64,000 nt of DNA from Humisphaera borealis (GTDB taxonomy: Bacteria; Planctomycetota; Phycisphaerae; Tepidisphaerales; Tepidisphaeraceae): positions 4,030,001 through 4,094,000 of the forward strand of contig NZ_CP063458.1 in the NCBI RefSeq assembly GCF_015169395.1. The letters are read 5' to 3'. Under the pieces are notes generated by a model, which worked only from the letters and a program-made list of their open reading frames with translations, was not told the origin of the DNA and did not search any database. Below are positions 1 to 8,816 of this stretch, in pieces. Position numbers and translations under genes: made by a program. How positions within the stretch are numbered: the first letter of the stretch is position 1; every line of letters starts with the position of its first letter.

Positions 1-1
1 T

Positions 2-2620
2 ACTTACAGTCTCGGCACCAACCGCAACGTCTCCCTGACCGGTGCAGGTGTTGTCCAAGTAGCAGCCGGCGCTCTTACGATCGATGGCATTATATCTAAC
101 ACGGGTAGCCTTACCGTCACCGGGGCCGGCACCCTTAATCTGACGGGTGCGAATACCCACTCCGGCAATACCATCGTTCTGAACGGCACGCTGGGCGGCA
201 TCCTCAACGCCAACAGCACCCAAGCCCTGGGCAACAATACCTCCACCCTGGTTATGGGTAACACGGCGGGCCTCTCCGGTACGGTGAACGTCAATGAGAA
301 CAACTCGGTGACCGGTTTGACGGTCAACACGCTCACCACTGTGGCTACCCCCAACACAATCACCATCGCCCCGAGTAAGACGCTGACGGTCACCGGTAAC
401 GTCACCATCGGGACAGTTGCCACCGCCGCAGCCCAGTTAACCAATTTGGTCATTGGTGGAGGCGGGTCGCTTGTGCAAACTTCGACCGGCGGCACGTTTC
501 AAGTCGGTGGTAGCACTGCCGGGACCGGGCTGGCCCTGAACTCCACGCTCAACCTCACTGGGTTGAGCGCCGTGACGCTGAACCTTGGCGCAACTGGTAC
601 AGTGCGTGTCAACCAGCCTACCGGAACTAATGTCGCCGGCAATCAGTCGAGCCTACTGCTGCCGACGCCAGTCGTCGCGCTTAATACCCCAGTCACCACG
701 ATCACCTCGAACGTCTTTAATGTTGGCGATAACGGTGGATTGGGTGGCGCAGCGGGTCAGGTCAATAGCGTCACCCTGGGCACGGGTCTTACAACTCTGA
801 ACGTAAATACTGTCAATGTCGGCACGGGCGGCCGTGACTACGGGCAAATCACTTATGCAGCCGGCAACGGCACGTTCAAGCTTCGTGCTGCTGATGGAAC
901 CAGCCGCGCGGCGGTAAACATCGGCACCGGTGCCGCGGCAACCGGTGTCGGTACACCAGCCGGTGTCACGAACAATGTCGATTTCACCGGTCATAGTGCT
1001 GATCTATTGGTCGGCACGCTGGCGATCGGAGCCCAAAACCGGCTCGTGAACCGGGCAGATTCCTTGACGATTGACACGGGCACGCTCGACGCAACCACCG
1101 TGGTCATCGGTACCAACACTGGCACTGCAAGCACCGCTGCAGGAACATTCACACCAACCTGGACCTCGAGCCTAAATCTTGCGGGCACCGCGAATACTGT
1201 GATTGGTAGTGGGGGTGTTGACATCGGCTTCGGGCAGACTGCTGCCGTTAGTGGAAGCCAAGTCGGAACCAAAACGATCATCGGCAACTTGAACGTCAGC
1301 GGCGGAACAGTCACGGTCGCTAACAATACTACCTTTGCTGCCGCGATCCGGATGTCGAACAGTACGATTGCATCAAGCCTGGTCGCCAATAGCAATTTCA
1401 ATATCACGGGTGGTTCAGTGACGCTGGGTGGTGATATTATAAAGGGTAGCTCTACTGGTACAGGCACTGCAACATTGACCCTCAACGGCGGGTTGCTTGA
1501 CATGGGCGGCAATCGGATCGGTGGATCGGTTGCGGCCAGCAATCTTTCCACGCTGAACTTCCTCTCTGGTACCCTCCAGAATGTCCTAGAGATCAACAAC
1601 GGTGCCGGCCTGACCAAGACGACCGCTGGCGTACTGACTCTTGCAGGGACCAACTCTTATACCGGCGGGACGGCGTTGACGGCCGGTCAGCTCAACATCA
1701 ACAGTGCCACTGCCTTGGGTGCCGCCGCCAGCACATTGGTGATCAGTAGTGGAACCACGATCGACAATACATCGGCGGCTGCTTTGACGGTGACTAACAA
1801 CAACCCGCAGTCGTGGTTGGGTGATTTCACCTTCACTGGCACGCGTGACCTGAACTTGGGCACCGGTGCCGTCGCCATGACCGGGAGCAGTACTGTCACT
1901 GTTACCGCCAATACACTTACTGTTGGCGGCAACATCACCGGTGTCGGTCTGGCCAAGGCCGGTGCAGGCAGACTCACGCTCACGGGTGCCAGCACCTACA
2001 CCGGTGCCACAACGATCACCGGCGGCACGCTGCAGGTCGGTCAGGGTGGCGTCGGTTCGCTCGCCGCGACGGCCGTCACGGTCAACGCCAACGCGACGCT
2101 CGCCGGAAGCGGCAGCATCGCGGGCCCGATCACGACCGCCGCCCTCGGCCATATCGCCCCCGGCGACGCGGGCCTGCCCGGCGACCTCTCGACCGCCGGC
2201 GTGGTCACGCTCGCTGACACCACCACGCTCGATTACCACATGAGTGCGCCCAACGGTGGGGTGGCTGATCCGCTCGGCGACATCCTGAAGGTGGCAAACT
2301 CGGCCGCCGTCAGCACCGTTGCCGCCGTGCCGACGATCAACCTCAACGTCCTTTCCGGCGACCTCAACCCCGGCAAGTACGACCTGATCGACTACGTCGT
2401 CGACGACGGCCCGGTGGCGACCAACATCGGTGCCGGCTGGAGCCTGACGTTCAATGGCACCCCGTTTGGTGTCAACGGAACGGATTACACCTTCGGTCAG
2501 GACCAGGGTTCGATCTACCTCAACGTGATCAACGCGATCCCCGAACCCACCAGCGTCGGCCTCCTGGCGATGGCCGGCCTCGGCCTGCTCGCCCGCCGTC
2601 GCCGCAACCGCAGCCACTGA
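2..2620 (+). CDS. Autotransporter-like beta-strand-repeat protein with PEP-CTERM sorting signal (5' end outside window)
   Basis: The frame is open from the first bases, so the N-terminus lies upstream. The protein is rich in Gly, Thr, Asn and Val, as expected of a secreted beta-solenoid. Three repeats of the autotransporter-associated type (L-x-L-T-G-x-x-x-Y-T-G) are visible, near bases 120-210, 1615-1700 and 1960-2045. The C-terminus has the PEP-CTERM layout: a PEPTS motif, a hydrophobic stretch (GLLAMAGLGLLA), then RRRR. In known families this signal sends the protein to an exosortase for surface anchoring or release. A strong terminator follows. The ligand or substrate cannot be told from sequence. 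The class call is confident; the exact function is unknown. Confidence 0.85.
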   Translation, partial: TYSLGTNRNVSLTGAGVVQVAAGALTIDGIISNTGSLTVTGAGTLNLTGANTHSGNTIVLNGTLGGILNANSTQALGNNTSTLVMGNTAGLSGTVNVNENNSVTGLTVNTLTTVATPNTITIAPSKTLTVTGNVTIGTVATAAAQLTNLVIGGGGSLVQTSTGGTFQVGGSTAGTGLALNSTLNLTGLSAVTLNLGATGTVRVNQPTGTNVAGNQSSLLLPTPVVALNTPVTTITSNVFNVGDNGGLGGAAGQVNSVTLGTGLTTLNVNTVNVGTGGRDYGQITYAAGNGTFKLRAADGTSRAAVNIGTGAAATGVGTPAGVTNNVDFTGHSADLLVGTLAIGAQNRLVNRADSLTIDTGTLDATTVVIGTNTGTASTAAGTFTPTWTSSLNLAGTANTVIGSGGVDIGFGQTAAVSGSQVGTKTIIGNLNVSGGTVTVANNTTFAAAIRMSNSTIASSLVANSNFNITGGSVTLGGDIIKGSSTGTGTATLTLNGGLLDMGGNRIGGSVAASNLSTLNFLSGTLQNVLEINNGAGLTKTTAGVLTLAGTNSYTGGTALTAGQLNINSATALGAAASTLVISSGTTIDNTSAAALTVTNNNPQSWLGDFTFTGTRDLNLGTGAVAMTGSSTVTVTANTLTVGGNITGVGLAKAGAGRLTLTGASTYTGATTITGGTLQVGQGGVGSLAATAVTVNANATLAGSGSIAGPITTAALGHIAPGDAGLPGDLSTAGVVTLADTTTLDYHMSAPNGGVADPLGDILKVANSAAVSTVAAVPTINLNVLSGDLNPGKYDLIDYVVDDGPVATNIGAGWSLTFNGTPFGVNGTDYTFGQDQGSIYLNVINAIPEPTSVGLLAMAGLGLLARRRRNRSH

Positions 2621-2666
2621 TCGGTCCGTTGAACGGATCGTTCCGGTAGCCTCCTGAAAACCTTTG

Positions 2667-2703
2667 CCCCGGCGACCTCCCAAGGTCGCCGGGGCTCTCT
2701 TTT
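2667..2703 (+). terminator. Rho-independent terminator of the PEP-CTERM gene
   Basis: An 11-bp perfect GC-rich stem (2667-2677 with 2684-2694) and a 6-base loop are followed by a T-rich run. It lies 46 bases after the stop codon of the upstream gene. Confidence 0.85.
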
Positions 2704-2992
2704 GTCCCGACTCGATCAATGCGGTGGGGCAGAACCCCATTAGTGAGGCATCCAGTCGCTATCGTTCAATTCCGGTGGGAAAGCGTCGTCAGTCCGAGCT
2801 TTCTGGTCTACGGTCGGGCATGTCGATTGGGGACGAGGGCGGATGCTTGTCCGCGCCCCAATGACCGAGCATCAGGAGGGGAAAGGCATTTGAATGAAGG
2901 CTGTAGGCGGATCTGTGTCGGCGGCGCAAAAGGCGGTGCAGCACGTGGCAGAAAGCACTTACCAAGACTGCCAGTTCCCTTCCCAAAGAAAC
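2704..2992. other. Gene-free spacer
   Basis: No reading frame here resembles a known protein on either strand. Nothing is seen apart from the flanking terminators. Confidence 0.5.
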
Positions 2993-3022
2993 AAGAAAGC
3001 ACCGGTCTCCCAGTGCTTTCTT
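2993..3022 (-). terminator. Terminator downstream of tRNA-Val
   Basis: A perfect 10-bp stem (2993-3002 with 3013-3022) is followed on the minus strand by TTGTTTCTTT. It sits about 30 bases past the 3' end of the minus-strand tRNA-Val gene. Confidence 0.7.
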
Positions 3023-3052
3023 GTTTGCGGGACTATGCGCAAATTGATGATG

Positions 3053-3125
3053 TGGGCCATGAGGGATTCGAACCCCCGACTTCATCCGTGTAAAGGACGC
3101 ACTCTAGCCGCTGAGTTAATGGCCC
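3053..3125 (-). tRNA. tRNA-Val(TAC)
   Basis: On the minus strand a 73-base cloverleaf folds. The acceptor is GGGCCAT pairing with ATGGCCC, the anticodon stem is CGTCC/GGATG around the loop TTTACAC (anticodon TAC), and the T arm is GGGGG-TTCGAAT-CCCTC. The CCA end is not encoded. Its own terminator follows. Confidence 0.93.
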
Positions 3126-3163
3126 GACTTGTCGCACCGGATTCTATACCGAACCGGCTGGAA

Positions 3164-4054
3164 CTACCACGGCGCACTTTGGGCCGGGCCGCCGGGGCGG
3201 CCGTCCTTCAGTGCTGCGCCTTTGGTCAGCGTGGGGGGCACGCCTTGCGGGAATAACTGTTTGACCTGCTCGCTGATCTGCTGGGCGCGATTGCCGGGGT
3301 CGGGGTGGGTGCTGGTGAACTCCGGCCGGCTCCCGCCGCCGCTGGCTTTCTTGAGGATCTCCATCACGCCGATCATCTCGCGCGGGTCGTAACCGGCCTT
3401 GGTCATGTATTCGACGCCGTAGTGATCGCTTTCGAGTTCGGCGTCGCGGCCGTAGCTTTTCTGAATCATGTCCGCGGTGACGGCGGCGGCCATGTGGGCG
3501 AACTGGCCGCCGTCGCTGCCGCTCGCGCCGACCCCGACCGCCGTTACCAGCGATCGGCCCAGATCCCCTTTGGCGATCCGCTCGGCGGAATGGCGGTGAA
3601 TAACGTGGCCGATTTCATGCCCCATCACGCCGGCGAGTTGCGCCTCGTTCTGCAACTGGTTGAACAGCGCGAGGGTGATGAAGCACTGTCCGCCGGGAAG
3701 CGCGAAAGCATTCACCGTTTTGGTGTCGGCCAACAGGTGAAACTGAAACTTCCAGGGGTGATCCTTGCCGATCGCCGCGACCAGTTTCTGGCCGACTGCG
3801 GTGACGAACTGCGACCGCGGATCGCTCTTGGGCACAAGGCCCCCCATCTGTTGCGCCATCTGCGGGGCCGACTGCAAGCCCAGGGCCACTTCCTGCTGAG
3901 GCGTCAGCGAGACGCGCTGCTTCTCGCCGGTCACCGGGTTGACCTGGCTGGTGGACAGAAACTTGATGACGCCAAACACGGCGATGCCCAGCGCGATGAT
4001 GACGCTGATGTTGAGCCGGGCCGCGCCGCGGCGGGGTCGGGTAAGAACTGGCAT
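3164..4054 (-). CDS. M48-family zinc metalloprotease, membrane-anchored or secreted
   Basis: This 296-residue protein begins with a short basic stretch and one hydrophobic segment (about residues 13-31), consistent with an inner-membrane anchor or signal. The zinc site HEIGHVIHRH lies near residue 141, and the third ligand is probably in the ELESDHYGVEYM segment further on. This pattern is typical of M48 peptidases related to LoiP/YcaL, which degrade misfolded envelope proteins. The ATG at 4054 was chosen because a GGGAG ribosome site lies just upstream and the hydrophobic segment then sits at the N-terminus; a start 22 codons earlier lacks this. It is monocistronic and convergent with tRNA-Val. 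Confident for family, inferred for role. Confidence 0.88.
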   Translation of the reverse strand: MPVLTRPRRGAARLNISVIIALGIAVFGVIKFLSTSQVNPVTGEKQRVSLTPQQEVALGLQSAPQMAQQMGGLVPKSDPRSQFVTAVGQKLVAAIGKDHPWKFQFHLLADTKTVNAFALPGGQCFITLALFNQLQNEAQLAGVMGHEIGHVIHRHSAERIAKGDLGRSLVTAVGVGASGSDGGQFAHMAAAVTADMIQKSYGRDAELESDHYGVEYMTKAGYDPREMIGVMEILKKASGGGSRPEFTSTHPDPGNRAQQISEQVKQLFPQGVPPTLTKGAALKDGRPGGPAQSAPW

Positions 4055-4156
4055 ATCGGCTCCCAAGAGTTCCAAAGAGCGAGGCCTGATGGATGACTTC
4101 TGGACGGAACTGCGTCGCATAACAGATCAGAGAAGAGTGCACCTTCGGTGCGACCG

Positions 4157-4954
4157 CTAAACGGCGCGGTTCAGTTGCTTTGCGGCGTCGGAAAGGCGCT
4201 GGTGCGCCAGTTCGCACGCGTAATCGATCTCGATCACCTGCCGATAGGCGGCCATTCGGCGGACGGGGTCGGGCTCGGCATCCGCAGCCGTCAGAAACGG
4301 GCGGTGTAGTCGTTCCCACAGCGCCATCACTTCGGCGTAGGTCCCAGTATCGCCGGGGCGCTGGCCCGATGGCAGGGCGTCGGCGTTCATCAGCAGTGCG
4401 CCGGGCGGCAACAACTTCGACAAATCGTCCGGCGATCGCGGCGTGGCATCCGGGATCGGGGTCTGGGCGGTCGGGACGATCAATACCACCTTGGCGGCAT
4501 GCTCCGGCTGAATCGCCGAATCGACAATCGGGTAAACCGCTGCCAGGAACGTTTCCACGTACAGGCCCCGTTCGGCCGCCAGCGATCGCAGCTTCAACGC
4601 CGGCTCGATCGTCCCCCACCCGGCGACGAGCAACTGCCCGGCCGGCTGGGCCTGCAGGACGGTATCGGCGTCGATGACGTCCTGGGATTCCTGGCTGATC
4701 CAGTCGAGCTTGACCATCCCCTCGCCGCACCGCTGGCGCCGTTGTCGACGGGTTTCCTGCAGCGGCATGTACAGCCTGGCGAGTGTATCCCAGTCGCGGG
4801 CGTTCCAGGCGATCTCTTCGGCACGCGAAAGCGCGGCCTCGGCTTCCAGATAGCGCATCTGCACGAGGCTTTCGGAGCCCGCTTCGCACAAATTCTGGAG
4901 CTCGTCGCCCGGTGAACTGGCAGTCGGCGGAGATTCGGCGACGGTTGGTGTCAT
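4157..4954 (-). CDS. Conserved-looking hypothetical protein, 265 residues
   Basis: I do not recognise the family. The protein is soluble, with no signal peptide or membrane segment. Residues 15-75 are an Ala/Glu-rich helical stretch resembling a TPR-like pair, and the last 40 residues look alike (RRMAAYRQVIEIDYACELAHQRL). The middle part has alternating hydrophobic stretches suggesting an alpha/beta domain, with a VLIVPTAQTPIPD segment. The start is supported by a TACAAT box exactly six bases before the ATG, suggesting a leaderless mRNA. It is divergent from the alkyltransferase gene over a 65-bp spacer. Confidence 0.6.
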   Translation of the reverse strand: MTPTVAESPPTASSPGDELQNLCEAGSESLVQMRYLEAEAALSRAEEIAWNARDWDTLARLYMPLQETRRQRRQRCGEGMVKLDWISQESQDVIDADTVLQAQPAGQLLVAGWGTIEPALKLRSLAAERGLYVETFLAAVYPIVDSAIQPEHAAKVVLIVPTAQTPIPDATPRSPDDLSKLLPPGALLMNADALPSGQRPGDTGTYAEVMALWERLHRPFLTAADAEPDPVRRMAAYRQVIEIDYACELAHQRLSDAAKQLNRAV

Positions 4955-5019
4955 GCGGGGATTGTAAGTCGGCTTTGCCCGTCTTGTCAGCGGGGCTAAT
5001 TGTTAGGTATCCTTTCGCC
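4955..5019. promoter_or_regulatory. Divergent pair of leaderless-type promoters with overlapping -35 boxes
   Basis: Rightward: TTGTCA (4984-4989), 18-base spacer, TATCCT (5008-5013), six bases, ATG at 5020. Leftward, on the minus strand: CTGACA (4990-4985), 18-base spacer, TACAAT (4966-4961), six bases, ATG at 4954. The two -35 hexamers overlap by five bases, so polymerase binding in one direction should exclude the other. Predicted transcription starts fall on or next to both start codons. Confidence 0.55.
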
Positions 5020-5364
5020 ATGCAGTTTCTCGACGATATCCTGGCCGGTCGTGTTGTTCCGGGAATGAACTTCAACCAGAAAGTCTGGGCGATGACGGTC
5101 CGCATTCCCGCCGGAAAGGTGGCCACTTACGGACAGGTGGCCAAGGCGCTGGGATCGCCAGGGGCGGCTCGTGCGGTCGGCAATGCGCTGAATAAGAACC
5201 CTTATGCCCCGCGGGTTCCGTGCCATCGCGTCGTCGGAAGTACCGGAAGTCTGACCGGCTTTGCCGGCGGGTTGCCGAAGAAGCAGCAGTTGCTCATTGA
5301 AGAAGGTGTTGCTTGTGCGGCGCACCGCGTCGTGATGGATCGCGTGGAGTGGGTCGAGTTGTAG
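5020..5364 (+). CDS. Methylated-DNA--protein-cysteine S-methyltransferase, single-domain form
   Basis: This protein transfers alkyl groups from O6-alkylguanine in DNA to its own cysteine in a suicide repair reaction. The 114 residues correspond to the C-terminal DNA-binding/catalytic domain only, without the N-terminal domain of Ada C-terminal/Ogt proteins. The active site is PCHRVV with Cys68, so it is a true alkyltransferase and not an alkyltransferase-like protein, which carries Trp there. The helix-turn-helix part with TYGQVAKALG and the arginine-finger region ARAVGNALNKNP are present. The ATG at 5020 is preferred over an upstream in-frame start because a TTGTCA-N18-TATCCT promoter ends seven bases before it. 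It is divergent from the gene on the left. Confidence 0.9.
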   Translation: MQFLDDILAGRVVPGMNFNQKVWAMTVRIPAGKVATYGQVAKALGSPGAARAVGNALNKNPYAPRVPCHRVVGSTGSLTGFAGGLPKKQQLLIEEGVACAAHRVVMDRVEWVEL

Positions 5365-5497
5365 GAAAGGTTCCGATTCGGCGATGAACGCGGCCTGGGA
5401 GCCGCGGGCGTCCTCGCCTGTCTGAGGCCGGTGCGGCCCATGAAGGGCGATGCCCGCGACTTGGAGGGGCGTTCTGGTAATCTCCGACGCACAGACC

Positions 5498-6268
5498 ATG
5501 CCTTACCGACCCAAGCCCAGCCATCGTGCCCCCGCCACCCCTGCCACAGGCGGCAAACCGCCGGTCCGCTTCAAGCGGCCTCCGCTGGCGATTCAGGTCA
5601 GCACGCTGTGGGACTACCCCAGCCAGGACTACGGCGACGGCCGGCAGGGCATCCCCGGGTACAAGGGGGCAACGCCGAGCTACATCATCTGGAACCTGCT
5701 GCAGCGATACACGGCCGAGAAGGAAATGGTCGTCGATTGCTTCGCCGGCAGCGGCACCACGTTGGATGTCGCCCGCGATCTCAACCGCAAGGCGCTCGGC
5801 TACGACGTCCATCCTACCCGCAAGGACATCTTTCGCGTCGATGCCAAAAAACTTCCGCCGGAGCTGACAGGCAAAGTCGATTTCGTCTTCATAGATCCGC
5901 CCTACGGAACGCACCTTGACTATGGCGACGACCCGCGCGACATCGGCAAGCTCGATCTTGCCGACGGCACGAAGTATTACGACGCGATGGAGCAGGTTTT
6001 CAGCGAGATCCACCGCATCCTGAAGCCCGGACGTCACATGGCGTTGTACGTCAGCGACAGCTACGAGCACCGCGCCGGGAAAGGCGTTTTTCACCCGGTG
6101 GGATTTGAGCTGTTTGCCCGTCTGCGCAAGCTCTTTGAGCCGGTGGATATCATCTCGGTAACGCGTCACAACAAGACGCTGGAGATGGGCAACTACCGCA
6201 AGGCGGCCGAAGAGGGCAACTACTTCCTGCGGGGGTTCAATCACCTGTTCGTGATGAAGAAGGCGTGA
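5498..6268 (+). CDS. Orphan DNA methyltransferase (N4/N6 amino-methyltransferase fold)
   Basis: This is a 256-residue SAM-dependent methyltransferase. The SAM-binding motif FAGSGTTLDVARDL comes first (about residues 83-96), followed by the catalytic DPPYGTHLDY (about residues 130-139). That motif order (I then IV) differs from the common beta-class order. No restriction endonuclease or specificity gene is adjacent, so a regulatory or housekeeping methylase is inferred. The upstream half begins with a Pro-rich basic tail. The ATG at 5498 and one at 5450 are both possible; neither has a clear ribosome site. The family also includes RNA methyltransferases, so the nucleic-acid target is not certain. 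Confidence 0.75.
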   Translation: MPYRPKPSHRAPATPATGGKPPVRFKRPPLAIQVSTLWDYPSQDYGDGRQGIPGYKGATPSYIIWNLLQRYTAEKEMVVDCFAGSGTTLDVARDLNRKALGYDVHPTRKDIFRVDAKKLPPELTGKVDFVFIDPPYGTHLDYGDDPRDIGKLDLADGTKYYDAMEQVFSEIHRILKPGRHMALYVSDSYEHRAGKGVFHPVGFELFARLRKLFEPVDIISVTRHNKTLEMGNYRKAAEEGNYFLRGFNHLFVMKKA

Positions 6269-6369
6269 GTCGGCGACAGGCACCCGCGCGGGGTCACCCG
6301 GTTGTCATCGTCTGGCGCAACCGTTAACGTCCCCTCCGATCCCATAGAGACGTTCTACGGAGTTGCCTT

Positions 6370-6795
6370 ATGCGAGCGATTGGGCTGATCACACTGGTGC
6401 TGGTGGCAAGTGGGTACTCCGCGTGCGTACTGCGTGCGGCGGAGGCCGCCAAGGCCGCGGTGCCGACTGCCGCGGACGTGGAAAAGGCGATGCAGGGGCA
6501 GTACGAGAAGCCCGGCAGCGCCACCAGCCAGAAGGTGACGGTCGAGATCCACTCGATCAAAATCGGCTCGTCCGCCGCTACGAACGAGCAGGACAAGATC
6601 GACGGCATACCGCCCGCCGCCACGGTGACGGCGGCGTTAATCGACTACACCCAGCGGACGTTTTACAACGACGCCACGCTGGCCAACCGCCGGACGATCG
6701 TGGCGAAGGTTTTCATAGACAAGTTCGGCGAGTGGTGCGTCATGACTGATGCGGTCCGCAAGTCCGAAGACGTCCGCGAGGCACCGAAAAAGTAA
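6370..6795 (+). CDS. Small secreted hypothetical protein
   Basis: This 141-residue protein has a typical signal peptide: hydrophobic residues 3-18 (IGLITLVLVASGYSACVL), then AEAA. The mature part is soluble and contains one Cys. It has no family I recognise; it reads as a small alpha/beta protein (KVTVEIHSIKIG, TIVAKVFIDKFGEWCVM). The start has a GGAG ribosome site seven bases upstream. It stands alone between the methyltransferase and a decayed recombinase fragment. Confidence 0.6.
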   Translation: MRAIGLITLVLVASGYSACVLRAAEAAKAAVPTAADVEKAMQGQYEKPGSATSQKVTVEIHSIKIGSSAATNEQDKIDGIPPAATVTAALIDYTQRTFYNDATLANRRTIVAKVFIDKFGEWCVMTDAVRKSEDVREAPKK

Positions 6796-6839
6796 TGTTC
6801 CGGTGACTGGGGACGAAGCGCCGTCGGCTCGTCCTACTG

Positions 6840-7083
6840 CGCGTTCTCCCGCACCGCCAAGTTCGAGAGCCCCTCGGCCACCCTGATCTCCCGCGTTGGC
6901 CCCGCGAACACGTTCCTCCCTCCCGATCGCGCCCAAGTCCCGAAGTGAATCGGTAATCCTCATACCACGTTCTGCCGCCCACTTTTCCGAGGCATCAAGT
7001 TGACGGTGCAGGCAGTCGCCGCGCATATGCTCGGGGCGTGAGAATCGTAGGTAAGAGATGACGAGTGGTGGCTTTACGCCCAT
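6840..7083 (-). pseudogene. Degenerate N-terminal fragment of a large serine recombinase
   Basis: The minus-strand frame starting at 7083 reads VISYLRFSRPEH, RGDCLHRQLDASEKWAAERG and ITDSLRDLG. This is the start of the resolvase/invertase catalytic domain of large serine recombinases (YIRFST-x-EQ, GDSLRRQ, DxLRDLG), with the catalytic Ser preserved in FSR. Beyond this the similarity becomes patchy (RGANAGDQGG) and no catalytic core or DNA-binding region follows. It is best read as the scar of an old integrated element. The call rests on motif recognition only. Confidence 0.5.
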
Positions 7084-7336
7084 GCCAAAGCGTAGCTAGA
7101 AACCTGCTCTCTTTGTGCACATCATCTTTGTGATGAAGAAGGCGTAACTCGCGAGCGCAACGCTTGGGTCGCGTTCTTCCCGCCGGGCTCTGGCTGGCCG
7201 AGATTGGGATGAGGTCCGAATCTCGCTCGAAACGCCGAGGCTTAGCGCGACTATTACACACAGGCGGCACCTTCGCTGTCACGCGACGGAAGGTCGTTAT
7301 TCGTCGCCCACCAAACGCTGCAACAGAGGTTCAACT
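7084..7336. other. Spacer with a copied methyltransferase 3' end
   Basis: No gene is seen. Sixteen bases at 7130-7145 are identical to the last codons of the methyltransferase gene (6251-6266), including its stop-codon surroundings. This suggests a local duplication scar beside the recombinase remnant. Confidence 0.4.
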
Positions 7337-8596
7337 ATGCAACCCCCCCGCTCCTGGTTCGTCCCGACACGCCGAAAGCTCCTGGCGATCGTGGCATCGC
7401 TCGGCCTTTCAACCGTCGTTTCCGCGACGGCTTTTGCCGCCGACGCGCCGAACACCGTCGCGCCGCGGCCCGACGGCAAGAAGGTCAAGGTTCTATATCT
7501 GACCCAGTCGATGGGCTTCCGCCATGCGCCGGTCACGCGCAAGGGTGAAGAACTCGCGTCGTCGGAAGTCGCGATGATGGCCTACGGCAAGGCGTCGGGC
7601 CTGTTCGAGGTCGAGCCCACGCAGGATGCCAGGGTCATCACTCCCGAGAAGCTCAAGGAGATCGACGTGTTGGCGTTCTACACCACGGGCGCGCTGCCGA
7701 TCAGCCCGGAGAACTGGAAAGCCGTCCAGGACTGGCTCGCCAGCGGAAAGGGCGGGTTCATCGGCATTCACTCGGCGACCGACACCGGCTGGAAGTACAC
7801 CGGCGAGGGGATGGACTACACGACGTTCATTAACGGCAAGTTTGCCGGCCATCCGTGGGGCCAGGGGACGGCGATCAAGGTCGCGACGTGGGATGTCGGC
7901 CATCCGACGGCAAAAATGTGGGGCGCTTCGGCCGACCACAAAGACGAAATCTACCAATACGCCAACTACGACCCCAAGGCCGTTCGCGTGCTGCAGAGCC
8001 TGGACTTCGAAGGCACGCCGCTGAAAAAGCCGTACCTCGTGCCGATCACCTGGGTGCGGCAGGTGGGCAAAGGCCGGATGTTCTACACCAACTTCGGACA
8101 CACCCCGGCAACGTGGGACGATGCGCGGTTTAAGGAGCAGATCGTCGAAGCGGTGAAGTTCGTTACCCATCAGACCGATGGCCCGACCGAGCCGAACCCC
8201 GAGGTGCAGGCCCTCTGGACGATCCACTCGTTCATCGCGTACGGACCCGACGGAAAAGGCCAGCCGGCCGGCGGCCCGACGGCATCGGCGATCACCACGA
8301 AGCTGAAAGGCGCCGACAAAGACTGGCTGATGGCGTCGGCCGAGAAGATCACCGCCCTTCGCGGTGCCGCTCCGCCGGACCTTCGCGAGCCCCGGGCCCC
8401 CAACAAGGCCGACGAGAAGAAGGACCCGGCCAAGTACGCCGCCGACTTGGCGAAGTATGAGAAGGACAAGGCTCAGTTTGAGAAGGATAAGCCGAAGAAT
8501 GACGCGGCGCGGGAGAAGTTCGAAGTCGCCCGCAAGGCGCTGCTGGACGACTTCATGAAGAAGGCGGGCATCAGCGGATCGGCATCAGCACGGTAA
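7337..8596 (+). CDS. ThuA-domain secreted protein
   Basis: This 419-residue protein has an N-terminal basic stretch plus hydrophobic signal (residues 13-34, ending AFAADAP). Residues 48-285 form a ThuA/glutamine-amidotransferase-like fold: VKVLYLTQSMGFRH, IDVLAFYTTG, GGFIGIHSATDT, FAGHPWGQ and the late GKGRMFYTNFGHTPATW motif. ThuA proteins are linked to sugar (trehalose-type) metabolism and are very common as secreted proteins in planctomycetes; the substrate here is unknown. The C-terminal 70 residues are Lys/Asp/Glu-rich and probably helical. A GAGG ribosome site precedes the ATG and a terminator follows the stop. Confidence 0.85.
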   Translation: MQPPRSWFVPTRRKLLAIVASLGLSTVVSATAFAADAPNTVAPRPDGKKVKVLYLTQSMGFRHAPVTRKGEELASSEVAMMAYGKASGLFEVEPTQDARVITPEKLKEIDVLAFYTTGALPISPENWKAVQDWLASGKGGFIGIHSATDTGWKYTGEGMDYTTFINGKFAGHPWGQGTAIKVATWDVGHPTAKMWGASADHKDEIYQYANYDPKAVRVLQSLDFEGTPLKKPYLVPITWVRQVGKGRMFYTNFGHTPATWDDARFKEQIVEAVKFVTHQTDGPTEPNPEVQALWTIHSFIAYGPDGKGQPAGGPTASAITTKLKGADKDWLMASAEKITALRGAAPPDLREPRAPNKADEKKDPAKYAADLAKYEKDKAQFEKDKPKNDAAREKFEVARKALLDDFMKKAGISGSASAR

Positions 8597-8621
8597 TCTG
8601 ATTTCCTTCGCAACAATCAAT

Positions 8622-8664
8622 GGAACAGGCAAGTCTACATAAGTAGCTCGCCTGTTTCTTTTTG
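8622..8664 (+). terminator. Terminator of the ThuA gene
   Basis: An 8-bp stem (8623-8630 with 8650-8657) around a 19-base loop is followed by TTTCTTTTTG, 26 bases after the stop codon. Confidence 0.65.
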
Positions 8665-8816
8665 TCCAGCATCGTTGCTAATCAATGTTTAACGCGTTCT
8701 TTGTGGCGAATTCAATAAGCGGTCACGCTACTCGAACGTGAAGATAGGAATCTCCCTAATCGAACAGTGTGAGCTGATGACGGCTCACAGCTCGTAGCGA
8801 TTCGTATAGGGAGAAG

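Noticed and set aside
1586-2740. Long minus-strand open frame under the beta-strand-repeat gene
   Set aside because: It is a shadow of a GC-rich, repetitive gene, with low-complexity Arg/Gly/Ala text, no motif and no ribosome site.
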